This document shows, piece after piece, positions 24,356 through 32,579 of a DNA stretch of 64,000 nt. The stretch spans positions 4,526,001-4,590,000 of the forward strand of contig NZ_JANADP010000001.1 of the NCBI RefSeq assembly GCF_024199945.1. The letters run 5' to 3'. The translations under genes and the position numbers were made by a program. Under the pieces are notes generated by a model, which did no database searches, was not told where the DNA came from, and saw only the letters and a program-made list of their open reading frames with translations. Numbering within the stretch: position 1 is the first letter of the stretch; each line of letters starts with the position of its first letter. Origin of the DNA: Bradyrhizobium sp. CCGUVB4N. Its GTDB lineage: Bacteria > Pseudomonadota > Alphaproteobacteria > Rhizobiales > Xanthobacteraceae.

Positions 24356-24541
24356 ATGATGTCCGAGATCCAGCTCCATACTGTCGCGCGGCAAATGCTG
24401 GAAAGACACGGTTTCGCTGCGATTGCGAAGGCCGCCGAACAGGCGCAGGCTTGCGAGGGCCGTGGCGAGGCCGACGAAGCCAAGGAATGGCGCCACATCG
24501 CCGACGCCATGAAGATCATGCGCGGTCCGGCCGTTAGCTGA
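24356..24541 (+). CDS. small hypothetical protein
   Basis: 61-residue acidic/helical protein, not recognised. Two adjacent ATGs (24356, 24359) follow GGGAG. The sequence is Ala/Glu-rich with helices around LHTVARQMLERHGFAAIAKAAEQAQA and EAKEWRHIADAMKIM. It converges on the histidine kinase gene with 19 bp between. Protein-like composition and a ribosome-binding site argue that it is real. Confidence 0.7.
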   Translation: MMSEIQLHTVARQMLERHGFAAIAKAAEQAQACEGRGEADEAKEWRHIADAMKIMRGPAVS

Positions 24542-24560
24542 TTCGCCGGAACCGGATTCG

Positions 24561-26723
24561 TCAGCTTGGTCCGGTTCCGTCCTTGATCATATCGAGCACG
24601 CGGCCCGCCAGCGCCTCGACGACGAACGGCTTGGTCAGCACCTGCATGCCGGGCGCGAGCTGGCCGTTGCCGATGATCGCGTTCTCCGCGTAACCGGTGA
24701 TGAACAGCACCTTCAACGTCGGCTTGGTCGCGCGCGCGGCATCCGCGAGCTGGCGACCGTTCATGCCGCCGGGCAGGCCGACATCGGTGATGAGCAGGTC
24801 GATGGTCGCATCCGATTGCAGGATCTTCAGTCCGGTTGGGCCGTCATGCGCTTCGATGACGTCAAAGCCGATCTCTTCCAGCGCGTCCGTCAGCAGCATG
24901 CGGATCGAGGGCTCGTCGTCGACGATCAGGATGGTGTGGCTTGCCTGCGGGCGTACGGGGCTCTTGGTGGCGAGTGCTGACGGCTTGTCTGCCTCGTGGC
25001 CGTAATGGCGCGGCAGATAGAGGCACATCGTGGTGCCTTGTCCGACCTCGGAATAGATGCGCACCTGTCCGCCGGACTGCCGCACGAAGCCATAGACCAT
25101 CGAGAGGCCGAGGCCCGTGCCCTGGCCGATCGGCTTGGTGGTGAAGAAGGGATCGAAGGCGCGATCGATCACATCTGCGGCCATGCCGGTGCCGGTGTCG
25201 GTGACACAGAGCGAGACGTATTGCCCGGGTTCGAGATCGCGTTCGCCCGCGCCATGTTCGTCGAGCCAGCGATTGGCGGTCTCGATGGTGATGCGGCCGC
25301 CCTCCGGCATCGCGTCGCGCGCATTGATGCAGAGGTTGAGCAGCGCATTTTCGAGCTGCGAGGCATCGATCAGCGTGGCCCACAATCCGCCTGCGGTGAC
25401 GACCTCCAGCGCGATTTCGGGGCCGACGGTGCGGCGGATCAATTCCTCCATGCCCATCACGAGTCTATTGAGGTCGGTGGGCCTCGGATCGAGCGTCTGC
25501 CGTCGCGAGAAGGCCAGCAAACGGTGGGTGAGGGCGGCCGCGCGCCGGGCCGCGCCTTGCGCCGCGGTCACATAGCGGTCGATCTCCTTGACGCGGCCCT
25601 GGCCGAGCCGTGTCTGCAACAGCTCCAGCGAGCCGGTGATGCCGGTGAGCAGATTGTTGAAATCGTGCGCGATGCCGCCGGTGAGCTGGCCGACCGCTTC
25701 CATCTTTTGCGATTGCCGCAACGCCTCTTCGGCCTGGCGCAGGCGCTCCTGCTCTCTCAGCCGTTCGGTGACGTCGTAGACGAACTGATAGGCGCCGGCG
25801 ATCCGGCCATCGCCGTCGCGCAGGCAATTGAAGCGCATCTCGTAGGAGCGCCGGATTCGGCTGGGGTCGCCGAATTCGCCGATCTCGACAAATTCCTGCC
25901 CGGAGAGCGCCTTCGCCCAGACGGAGCGGATGGCGTCCCGATGCTCGGGCCGATCCTCAAGCAGCTCGAGCATATTGTCACCGACCTGCGGCATCACCCC
26001 GTAGATGCGGAAGAATTCCCGGGCCGATGCACCGTTGATCGCAAGCCAGCGGAAGCTTGGGTCAACCACCTGCACGAAGGCGTTGGTGCCCTCGACGATA
26101 TCGGCAAGCAGCTTGCGTTCGGCCAACGCCGCGACCACGCGCGCCTCCAACGTCTCGTTGAGCTGCTGCAGATCCCGCTCGGCGCGCTTGCGCGGCGTGA
26201 TGTCCTGGAACAGCACCGCAACCTGCTTGCGGCTGGCCGGCTCGACCCGGAAGGCGGCGAGCTCGAGGTGGCGCCCTGTGGCCATCAGCTCGCGTTCGAA
26301 GCGAATCGGTACACCGGTACGCAGGACGTCGCCATAGAGCTCGACCCAGCCGCCAGCTTCGGTCGGGACCATCTCGCGGACCTTCTGGCCGACCACGTTC
26401 GGAATGCCCGCATGCTGGGTGTAGGCGGGATTGGCCTCGACATGGATGTAATCGCTGAGCGGGCCGTGCGGTCCGTCGAAGAACTCGATGATGCAGAAGC
26501 CTTCGTCGATCGAGTTGAACAGCGTCCGGTAGCGCTCCTCGCTTTCGGCGAGTGCGGACTCCGCCCTTTTTCGCTCGCCGACAACGGCGATCCCCTGGGC
26601 CTTGAGGCGTGCGTTTTCCTCCTCAAGCGCCTTCAGGCGGCGTTGCAGGTCCTCAAACTCGATCGAATCCACAAGAGCTCGCGGGGTTGGCGTTTCCAGC
26701 AGCTGATCCTCAGCCCTGCCCAC
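24561..26723 (-). CDS. PAS-domain hybrid sensor histidine kinase
   Basis: 720-residue soluble sensor kinase with a C-terminal receiver. Order: an N-terminal coiled coil (FEDLQRRLKALEEENARLKA), PAS with PAC (SEERYRTLFNSIDEGF, about 70-190), a second PAS (about 210-330), HisKA with the phospho-His in GGIAHDFNNLLTGI, HATPase (N box NLCINARDAM, DTGTGM, GTGLGLSM), then REC (ILIVDDEPSIRM, phospho-Asp in LLITDVGLPGG). There is no membrane segment. The start is GTG. No partner regulator adjoins it. Confidence 0.92.
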   Translation of the reverse strand: MGRAEDQLLETPTPRALVDSIEFEDLQRRLKALEEENARLKAQGIAVVGERKRAESALAESEERYRTLFNSIDEGFCIIEFFDGPHGPLSDYIHVEANPAYTQHAGIPNVVGQKVREMVPTEAGGWVELYGDVLRTGVPIRFERELMATGRHLELAAFRVEPASRKQVAVLFQDITPRKRAERDLQQLNETLEARVVAALAERKLLADIVEGTNAFVQVVDPSFRWLAINGASAREFFRIYGVMPQVGDNMLELLEDRPEHRDAIRSVWAKALSGQEFVEIGEFGDPSRIRRSYEMRFNCLRDGDGRIAGAYQFVYDVTERLREQERLRQAEEALRQSQKMEAVGQLTGGIAHDFNNLLTGITGSLELLQTRLGQGRVKEIDRYVTAAQGAARRAAALTHRLLAFSRRQTLDPRPTDLNRLVMGMEELIRRTVGPEIALEVVTAGGLWATLIDASQLENALLNLCINARDAMPEGGRITIETANRWLDEHGAGERDLEPGQYVSLCVTDTGTGMAADVIDRAFDPFFTTKPIGQGTGLGLSMVYGFVRQSGGQVRIYSEVGQGTTMCLYLPRHYGHEADKPSALATKSPVRPQASHTILIVDDEPSIRMLLTDALEEIGFDVIEAHDGPTGLKILQSDATIDLLITDVGLPGGMNGRQLADAARATKPTLKVLFITGYAENAIIGNGQLAPGMQVLTKPFVVEALAGRVLDMIKDGTGPS

Positions 26724-26802
26724 GGCACCTTAGCTGGCCTATGCACCGCGGCAAGCCGACAACCCGGTCGAGGCCGCCCGGTTCCCGCTCTGTCGGGTTG
26801 GT

Positions 26803-27051
26803 CTAACGTTCGCCTTGCTCGGCACCTTGCGTTGCCGGCTTGTGCTGGGTCTGCGGCTGCGCCCGCTCGCCGGTCTCCTTGCAGGGGAGCTGCTCCCAGG
26901 ATCCGTCAGCCGCCTGCTGATAGGCGCTGCAGGATGACGAGGTCGCCTTGTCCTCGCCCTTCCGGGAATCGGAATTCTTCGCCAGCGCGGGCGCTGTCAG
27001 CACGGCGCTCGCCGCGAGCAGCCCGGCGAAGACGAGATGAGTGATCCGCAT
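26803..27051 (-). CDS. small exported protein
   Basis: 82-residue secreted protein of unknown function. A clear signal peptide (MRITHLVFAGLLAASAVLTAPALA) leads to a short polar mature part with two Cys (SSCSAYQQ, LPCKET) and a Gln/Thr/Pro-rich tail. GGAGAA seven bases before the ATG decides the start. Similar short Cys-pair proteins are common in Bradyrhizobium. Confidence 0.8.
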   Translation of the reverse strand: MRITHLVFAGLLAASAVLTAPALAKNSDSRKGEDKATSSSCSAYQQAADGSWEQLPCKETGERAQPQTQHKPATQGAEQGER

Positions 27052-27158
27052 GGGGTTCTCCAGTTTGAAGACGCCTCGCATGCTGGCCAGGAATGTGACG
27101 ATTATGGGCCGCGACGAGGGTTCCGTCGCGGCGTGCTTAACGGTGCGGGGAAAGCCGG

Positions 27159-27551
27159 TTAACCGCCCTTGTTTCGGATCAAGCCGGCAAGGTTGGTCTT
27201 CTGCTTTTCGCACCAGCTGGTCATGCCGAGCCGGCGCTGGTCGAGGTCCGTCGTCTGGGTTGCGACCGCGACCTCAGCCATGATGTCGTCGGACTGCTTC
27301 TCGCCCATCTTGCCGCCGGTGTGCATCCAGGCAATGGCCTTGCGCACCTGCTCGGTGGTGCCATCGGGAAGCTGCATCTGCTGCGCCTTCTGCACCAGAT
27401 CCTGATAGGCGACGTCCGTGTTCGGGCATTCGACCTTGGCGGCGAAGGCCTGCAAGACCATCGTCACATAGTTCGAGCGCGTATGGTCGTCAGCTGCCTG
27501 GGCGGGCGCGGCGAGCAGCAACAGGCCTGCCATCAGGAACGGGTAGCGCAT
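27159..27551 (-). CDS. exported hypothetical protein
   Basis: 130-residue secreted protein. Signal peptide MRYPFLMAGLLLLAAPAQA, then a helical domain with Cys at VECPNTDV and SWCEKQK, possibly a disulphide. I do not recognise a family. It lies upstream of the previous small exported gene on the same strand but 107 bp apart. Confidence 0.78.
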   Translation of the reverse strand: MRYPFLMAGLLLLAAPAQAADDHTRSNYVTMVLQAFAAKVECPNTDVAYQDLVQKAQQMQLPDGTTEQVRKAIAWMHTGGKMGEKQSDDIMAEVAVATQTTDLDQRRLGMTSWCEKQKTNLAGLIRNKGG

Positions 27552-27680
27552 CCTTGGGTCCTCCTCGTTTTTTGGGGAGGCTAGCGTCCGGCGGGCCGCT
27601 TCGCAATGGTTGGCGCGGCTGATTGTCGCCCGTTTGTTGCGTGCGCTAGATTGGACCCGCCCTGGCCCCCGGAGAGCGAC

Positions 27681-28466
27681 ATGAGCCTGTTCAGCACACC
27701 ATTCGATCCCGCACGCGACAGGGCACTCGTCACCGGCGCGGGCAACGGCATCGGCCGCGCGATCGCGCAGGGCCTGGTCGGCGAGGGCGTGCGGACGCTC
27801 TTTGCCGATGTCAACGCGGAGCGGGTCAAGGCCGCCATCGACGCGAGCGGGTCGCCTGATCTGGCGCGGCCCTGGGTCGGCGATCTCGCCCGGCTCGAGG
27901 CGTGCGACGAATTGCTTGCGGTCGCCGAAGCGGCGCTTGGCGAGGTCACGCATTTCGTGCACAGCGCCTCGCCGCCGCGGCGCGAAGCCGATCATGCGCT
28001 CGCGGTCGATCGCCGGACCTGGCAGGAGATGCACGCCGTCAATCTCGATGCCGGCTTTCATCTGGCGCGCGAAATCGCAAAGCGGCTGATCGCGGCGAAG
28101 CGGCCCGGCTCGTTCCTGTTTCTCACCTCGCTGCACGCGGGCACGCCGCGCAACCTGCCGCACTACTCGACGGCAAAGGCGGGGATGGCGATGCTGGTGA
28201 AGGAGCTCGCGAAGACCTTCGGTCGTCACCACATCCGCGTCAATGCGCTGGTGCCGGGCGCGATCGCGGCCGGAGGGTTCGTCGCGGATGCTTCGCTGGC
28301 GCGACACATTCCGCTCGGGCGTCTCGGCGAGGCCGACGACCTCGTGCCGATGGCGCTGACCGTGCTCTCGAACAAGCTGTCAGGCTACGTCACTGGCGCG
28401 GCCTTCGTCGTCGACGGCGGCTTGTCGCTGACGAACTGGTTCGAAGCGCCGGTGCTGGACGACTAG
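27681..28466 (+). CDS. SDR-family oxidoreductase
   Basis: 261-residue short-chain dehydrogenase/reductase. Seen: nucleotide-binding TGAGNGIG at residues 18-25, ADVNAERV for the acidic cofactor selector (favouring NAD), HSASPPR in place of NNAG, catalytic Ser in LFLTSLHAG, YSTAKAG for YxxxK, and VNALVPGAI. FVVDGGLSL near the end is typical. GGAGAG precedes the ATG. Its stop codon directly abuts that of the convergent DUF6894 gene. Confidence 0.93.
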   Translation: MSLFSTPFDPARDRALVTGAGNGIGRAIAQGLVGEGVRTLFADVNAERVKAAIDASGSPDLARPWVGDLARLEACDELLAVAEAALGEVTHFVHSASPPRREADHALAVDRRTWQEMHAVNLDAGFHLAREIAKRLIAAKRPGSFLFLTSLHAGTPRNLPHYSTAKAGMAMLVKELAKTFGRHHIRVNALVPGAIAAGGFVADASLARHIPLGRLGEADDLVPMALTVLSNKLSGYVTGAAFVVDGGLSLTNWFEAPVLDD

Positions 28467-28697
28467 CTAGCGACGCCAGGCCGGCACGGGATCGAGCGGC
28501 GTGCGATAGACCTCGTTGTGATCGCGATCGGTGACGCGCACCGAGCAACCTTTCCGCTGCAGCTCCGGCTTCACCTGCGACAGCTCGGTGGCGAGCTGAA
28601 CGGCGCGATCGGAGGCAACCTCGATGTCTTCGAGGATGATTCCACCCTGGTTCTTGAACTCTTCACCAACCACGAGATCGAAGGAATAATACGGCAT
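28467..28697 (-). CDS. DUF6894-like small protein
   Basis: 76-residue soluble protein of a family common in Bradyrhizobium. It shows MPYYSFDLVVGEEF, then GIILEDIEVASDRAVQLATEL and CSVRVTDRDHNEVYRTPLDP. The function is unknown. Its stop abuts the SDR stop with no spacer. Confidence 0.82.
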   Translation of the reverse strand: MPYYSFDLVVGEEFKNQGGIILEDIEVASDRAVQLATELSQVKPELQRKGCSVRVTDRDHNEVYRTPLDPVPAWRR

Positions 28698-28791
28698 CCG
28701 AATTCCCCGGTGTGACGATCCAAATTTCCAAAAGAAGCCTTCAAACAGACGGCTTCGAAACATGAGAGATCGTACCACTGAGTCGATATTT

Positions 28792-28834
28792 ATCCGATGA
28801 TCGGATCGCGCAATCTCTGCGCTTATGGCGCAGA
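28792..28834. promoter_or_regulatory. two dyads upstream of DUF6894 gene and candidate sRNA
   Basis: ATCCGAT-g-ATCGGAT at 28792-28806 is a perfect 15-bp palindrome. TCTGCGC-ttatg-GCGCAGA at 28816-28834 is a perfect 7-bp stem-loop. Both lie in an AT-rich, gene-free stretch and could be regulator sites or RNA structure. Confidence 0.5.
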
Positions 28835-28860
28835 AATGATGTGCAAGGTTCGAGCGCTTT

Positions 28861-28985
28861 AAGATTTTATTAAATATATCGGCCTGATCATAAGGCATGG
28901 AATTGCAGCAGAACCGGGCTCCGGGAACCGGCAGCTGCAAGAGAAGGCCGGCGGCATAGATCCCGACGGCCTTTTCTCTTTGCGC
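28861..28985 (+). ncRNA. candidate small RNA with own terminator
   Basis: A gene-free segment with an AT-rich promoter-like start (ATTTTATTAAATATATC, 28864-28880), a stem TTGCAGC/GCTGCAA (28903-28909 with 28934-28940) enclosing CCGG elements, and an intrinsic terminator at 28940-28980 (AGAGAAGGCCG paired with CGGCC and TTTTCTCT, followed by T). The order promoter, hairpin, terminator is that of a trans-acting small RNA. I cannot assign it to a known family, and it could instead be only a bidirectional terminator. Confidence 0.45.
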
Positions 28986-29065
28986 GCGTCGGCGCATCAC
29001 CGTAGTTGCACGGACTCACATCATCACATCGAGTCGGACAGCTTGCGTTGTCGTTTGATGCGGCG

Positions 29066-30079
29066 CTAGTGCACCGGCATCGGTGGACGCACGACAGGTC
29101 CGTCATCATCGGCAACGGCTTGCGTCGTCGCGACCGGTGCTGCCACCGGCGGCGGGACCGCGGCAGCCTGTGACGGCGGCGGCGGGGGCGCGATCGGCGG
29201 CGGCGAATAAGCCGGTGTGTAGCTGTGCGACACGATCGGCTTCGGCTTGCGAACCGGCGGCATCGGCGCCGAAGGGCGCGGCTGCAGCGCAGACACGCGC
29301 GCACGCGGATCGATCGGCGGTTTTGTCTCGGCGACCGGCTTTGGCGCCGATGATTTCGCCATCTCGCGGACCATCTGCTCCTGACTTGTTTTCAACTCGG
29401 CGATGTTGGCCTTGAGCTGCTCGATCTGCTGCGCCATCGCGGCGATGTCGCGCGTCATGGACTCCACTGTTTGCGAGGCATCGGCTTGTGTCGGGGCAGG
29501 CGCGGCGGCCGCGGTGACAACCGGTGCTGCGGGCGTCGCCGCAGGTTGGTCGGCGGCGGTGGCCTGATCCTGTGCGGCGGGCGGCGCGGCCTGCGCGGTT
29601 GCGACCGGCGCTGTCTTGGACGTTGAAGGCAGCAGCGACGTCAAGACCGGTGTCCATTCGGCAAGCATCTGCTTCGCAGTGTCGCCGTGCTTCTCCCAGC
29701 CGATGGTCGCGGCGGCGCTGCCGCCGGCCAACAGGGATGTGAGGAACGCGCCGCGCAACCACCTGCCGGCGGTCGATCGCTTCGGCCGGCCCCGACTATC
29801 GCTGGCCGTGACGCGCACAGCGGTGTCGACCGACGGCGTTGCCGCTTGCGGCTCCAGGACCGGGATGAATTTCGGCTCCGGATGAATTTTGGGCTCCGGC
29901 GCGAATTTTGGCTCCGGACGGGCGGTGAACTCGGGTGCCAGCGTGGGCGCTTCGCCGGTCACGCGCGAAGCCCGCACCACGTCAGGCGAAATCTGGACGG
30001 CATCGTGCGGATCGTTGTTGCTGACCGTGTCCTTCACGATCTCGTCGACGATCTGCCGGCTGTTCAACGTTGCGAGCAT
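29066..30079 (-). CDS. membrane-anchored, proline-rich coiled-coil protein
   Basis: 337-residue protein, not recognised. N-terminal cytoplasmic part with repeated PEPKF units (RPEPKFAPEPKIHPEPKF, about 55-75), a basic stretch, one membrane segment (LRGAFLTSLLAGGSAAATIGW, about 120-140), an Ala/Pro linker, a coiled coil (DIAAMAQQIEQLKANIAELKTSQEQM, about 225-250) and a Pro-rich tail with PPPIAPPPPPS. AAGGAG five bases before the ATG fixes the start. The architecture is mirrored by the gene at 56140-57186. Confidence 0.78.
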   Translation of the reverse strand: MLATLNSRQIVDEIVKDTVSNNDPHDAVQISPDVVRASRVTGEAPTLAPEFTARPEPKFAPEPKIHPEPKFIPVLEPQAATPSVDTAVRVTASDSRGRPKRSTAGRWLRGAFLTSLLAGGSAAATIGWEKHGDTAKQMLAEWTPVLTSLLPSTSKTAPVATAQAAPPAAQDQATAADQPAATPAAPVVTAAAAPAPTQADASQTVESMTRDIAAMAQQIEQLKANIAELKTSQEQMVREMAKSSAPKPVAETKPPIDPRARVSALQPRPSAPMPPVRKPKPIVSHSYTPAYSPPPIAPPPPPSQAAAVPPPVAAPVATTQAVADDDGPVVRPPMPVH

Positions 30080-30361
30080 CGCAGCTCCTTTGACCCCTTG
30101 GTCGTCCGCATTCGCGCGAGCCGATCTGTTGCGTGAGCTCAACCAAATCCTGGGGTTGGCCTGATGTCGCACGAGTCCAGCCGGGTTTGACCAAAGCAAG
30201 GCAAGGCGATGGAGACATCGCGACGGTCTTCTGTCGTTTGTGGTGATGGAACCAGCCGTGCCGAACACGGGCACGTGTTCCGCATTGCCTTGTTTTCAGC
30301 ACGATTTGGGCAGCATCCTTACCGTGCTGGGGGTGCTGCTATCCGCTATCGGGGGCCGGCG

Positions 30362-31015
30362 GTGCCAAAATCTCTATTCGCTTTATTCGTTCTCGCCCTG
30401 CTGCCGCTCGGTGGCTGCATGCAGACGACGCTCTCGCCATCGACGGATGCGAGCATGACGCCGCGCGACCGTCAGTTGCTGGCGCACACGCCTTACGCCC
30501 AGGCGAACGTGCCTGAGCAATATCTCCGCCACATCGTCGATTATCCGCGCAAGGAGCAGCCGGGCACGATCCTGGTCGATACCGATGCGCGCTATCTCTA
30601 TTACGTACTGCCCGACGGCAAGGCGATCCGCTACGGCGTCGCGGTCGGCGAAGAGGCGATGGCCTTCTCGGGCGTCGCGCGTGTCGGTCGTCTGGCGGAA
30701 TGGCCAGACTGGGTGCCGACGGCAGAGATCCAGGCGCGACTCGGGCCGTATCCGTCGCGCGTGGCCGGTGGTCCCGCCAATCCGCTGGGTGCGCGGGGCA
30801 TCTATCTCTATACCGGCAACAAGGACACGCTCTACCGCATCCACGGCACCAATCAGCCGGAATATATCGGGCAGGCGATCTCGTCGGGCTGCATCCGGAT
30901 GCGCAATGAGGACGTGATCGATCTGTTCGATCGGGTGAAGCTCAACGCAACCGTCGTGGTGCTACCGCCTGGACAAAGTGCGCAGATGAATGCAGGGCCG
31001 AACTGGCGCGGGTGA
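30362..31015 (+). CDS. L,D-transpeptidase lipoprotein (YkuD)
   Basis: 217-residue envelope enzyme. With a GTG start the N-terminus is a lipoprotein signal ending in the lipobox LGGC (Cys19). The YkuD domain covers about residues 75-210: LVDTDARYLYYVLPDGKAIRYGVAVG, PLGARGIYLY, and the catalytic IHGTNQPEYIG followed by SSGCIRM, with His and Cys. It forms 3-3 murein cross-links or attaches lipoproteins. The GTG follows a GGGGG stretch; a longer frame upstream lacks a signal. Divergent from the coiled-coil gene. Confidence 0.9.
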   Translation: MPKSLFALFVLALLPLGGCMQTTLSPSTDASMTPRDRQLLAHTPYAQANVPEQYLRHIVDYPRKEQPGTILVDTDARYLYYVLPDGKAIRYGVAVGEEAMAFSGVARVGRLAEWPDWVPTAEIQARLGPYPSRVAGGPANPLGARGIYLYTGNKDTLYRIHGTNQPEYIGQAISSGCIRMRNEDVIDLFDRVKLNATVVVLPPGQSAQMNAGPNWRG

Positions 31016-31172
31016 GACAGCTGATCTGACCTGTCACGTCAGCCGCATCACCGAAGCTTGAAGGTCGTGACTGCGTCGAGCGACGACCGGGCGGTTGCAA
31101 AGGTGAACTGCTTCACAGGCGCCAGGCGCCGGTTGCGCTATGTCTCAATGGCTCGTTGCCATTGGAGGCATC

Positions 31173-31394
31173 ATGCAAAAATTTCTTGATCAATTGAATG
31201 AGGGCGACCGTCGCATTGTCCGCAACTGGCGCTTGGTTGCCGTTGGCTTCTACGGATCGATCTTCGCCGGACTGGTCGCGTACTCGGTGCTGCACTGGAA
31301 TCCGGAGGTGAACTACGCCTCGGCCGATTCCGCGGCCCATGCGAAGCTTGTGGGCACTTCAGGCACTGATGGGCGTGCGCCGTTCGCGCCTTAA
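31173..31394 (+). CDS. small single-pass membrane protein
   Basis: 73-residue protein with one membrane segment (LVAVGFYGSIFAGLVAYSVLHW) after a charged N-terminus (DQLNEGDRRIVRNW). GGAGG seven bases before the ATG at 31173 decides the start over 31140. Its stop overlaps the stop of the convergent secreted protein gene in TTAA. Not recognised. Confidence 0.72.
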   Translation: MQKFLDQLNEGDRRIVRNWRLVAVGFYGSIFAGLVAYSVLHWNPEVNYASADSAAHAKLVGTSGTDGRAPFAP

Positions 31395-31831
31395 TCCTCG
31401 GGCCGGGCGACGCGCCATTGCAACGTCGTGGCGGTGCCATTGGCTTCGCCCGGCGCCTTGTCGGCCACCGACGTGTAGAGCGGACGGTAGCGGAACGCCC
31501 ACATCTTGCTGCCGTCATTGCGGGTGATCGGTGTGAAATCGCCGGTCGCCTGGGCATTCGCGGGAGCAGCCAGCGGAATCCAGGCCTCTGCGCATTTGCC
31601 GTTACAGCTCGATGTCTTGCCGCTGGTGTCGCGCTCATAGAAATAGAGCGTCATGCCCTTGAGGTCGACGAGCTTCGGGCCCTGCTTGGTCAGCACGTAG
31701 CGCGCAGGTGCGGGCACCGCCTCGACTTTCGGCGCGGCCGGGGCTTCGCCGCCGCCGCCGCCATGCCCATTCGCGAACGCATGCCCGGTGGACAGCGCGA
31801 TGACCGTGGCGGCAATGACGACCCTGAACAT
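31391..31831 (-). CDS. exported COG4315-type repeat protein
   Basis: 146-residue secreted protein. After the signal peptide (VVIAATVIALSTGHAFA) and a Gly/Pro linker it shows the COG4315 'secreted repeat' motif KGMTLYFYERDTSGKTSSCNGKCAEAWIPL with a Cys pair, then the degenerate second copy DGSKMWAFRYRPLY. The role is unknown. A CtrA-like site lies 23 bp upstream. Confidence 0.83.
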   Translation of the reverse strand: MFRVVIAATVIALSTGHAFANGHGGGGGEAPAAPKVEAVPAPARYVLTKQGPKLVDLKGMTLYFYERDTSGKTSSCNGKCAEAWIPLAAPANAQATGDFTPITRNDGSKMWAFRYRPLYTSVADKAPGEANGTATTLQWRVARPED

Positions 31832-31853
31832 CCGAAGCTCCAAACCGGCAAAG

Positions 31854-31868
31854 TTAATCGCGCGTTAA
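31854..31868. promoter_or_regulatory. CtrA-like TTAA-N7-TTAA site
   Basis: TTAA-TCGCGCG-TTAA lies just upstream of the COG4315-type gene. The exact N7 spacing fits the CtrA consensus. One site alone in GC-rich DNA is suggestive only. Confidence 0.45.
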
Positions 31869-32017
31869 GCGCAGAATTGACGCCGACCGTAACAGCCGAA
31901 GGTTAGCTCCAGGTTTCGCGGGTCTGCGACAAATACGTACAAAACTACGGGGGTATTGGCTTTTTGCCTGTCGCGTTTTCTTGACGCGAACCGGTACCCA
32001 CTTCGCTCGAAAACGCT

Positions 32018-32476
32018 TTACGCATCGCGCAGCGGCGCACGGCTGAGCTCGTTGCCGGCGGCGATGGCCTTGCGTAGCAGCCGCATCAAATCCTCGCCTT
32101 CCTTGGCGCTGAGGCCGCGCAGCATGATCTGTTGCGCAGATTCGACCGCGGGCGTGATCTTGCGCAGCGTGCGGCGGCCCTCGTCGGTGATCTCGAGCTC
32201 GCGGGCGCGGCGGTCGCGGCTGCTGGCGCGCCGCTCAGTCAGGCCTTTCTGCACGAGGCGATCGACCACGCCGGTGATGGTGGTTCGGTCATAGGCGATC
32301 AGTCCCGCGAGCGTGACCTGGTCGAGCCCCGGATTGGCCTTGATGGTCGCAAGCGCCGCGTATTGCACCGGGGTGAGGTCGAAGCCGGCTTCGCCGACCT
32401 CGGCGAGAAACACGGCGACCGCGATCTGCTGGAACCGGCGTGCCAGATGGCCGGGCATGTCGTTGTTGTCTTTCAC
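32018..32476 (-). CDS. MarR-family regulator of the hydroxylase gene
   Basis: 152-residue winged-helix regulator. DNA-recognition region: LDQVTLAGLIAYDRTTITGVVDRLVQKGLTERRASSRDRRARELEITDEG, the canonical MarR pattern. GGAG six bases before the GTG at 32476 supports this start. It is divergent from the flavin hydroxylase, with a promoter-overlapping palindrome between. Aromatic-acid sensing is inferred from context. Confidence 0.92.
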   Translation of the reverse strand: MKDNNDMPGHLARRFQQIAVAVFLAEVGEAGFDLTPVQYAALATIKANPGLDQVTLAGLIAYDRTTITGVVDRLVQKGLTERRASSRDRRARELEITDEGRRTLRKITPAVESAQQIMLRGLSAKEGEDLMRLLRKAIAAGNELSRAPLRDA

Positions 32477-32512
32477 CGAATTCTCCGTGCGGGCAGGGAC
32501 GGTGGATGATTA

Positions 32513-32541
32513 TTGACAAGTATACTGATAGTCAGCATACT
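32513..32541 (+). promoter_or_regulatory. sigma-70-type promoter with MarR-like operator
   Basis: TTGACA at 32513-32518 and CATACT at 32536-32541 are separated by exactly 17 bp. The spacer carries CTGA-tag-TCAG at 32525-32535. A repressor bound there would block RNA polymerase, as expected for the adjacent divergent MarR protein. It drives the hydroxylase gene starting at 32580. Confidence 0.72.
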
Positions 32542-32579
32542 GAGCAATATCCAACAAAACGTCAACGGGAGAGGTGCTC

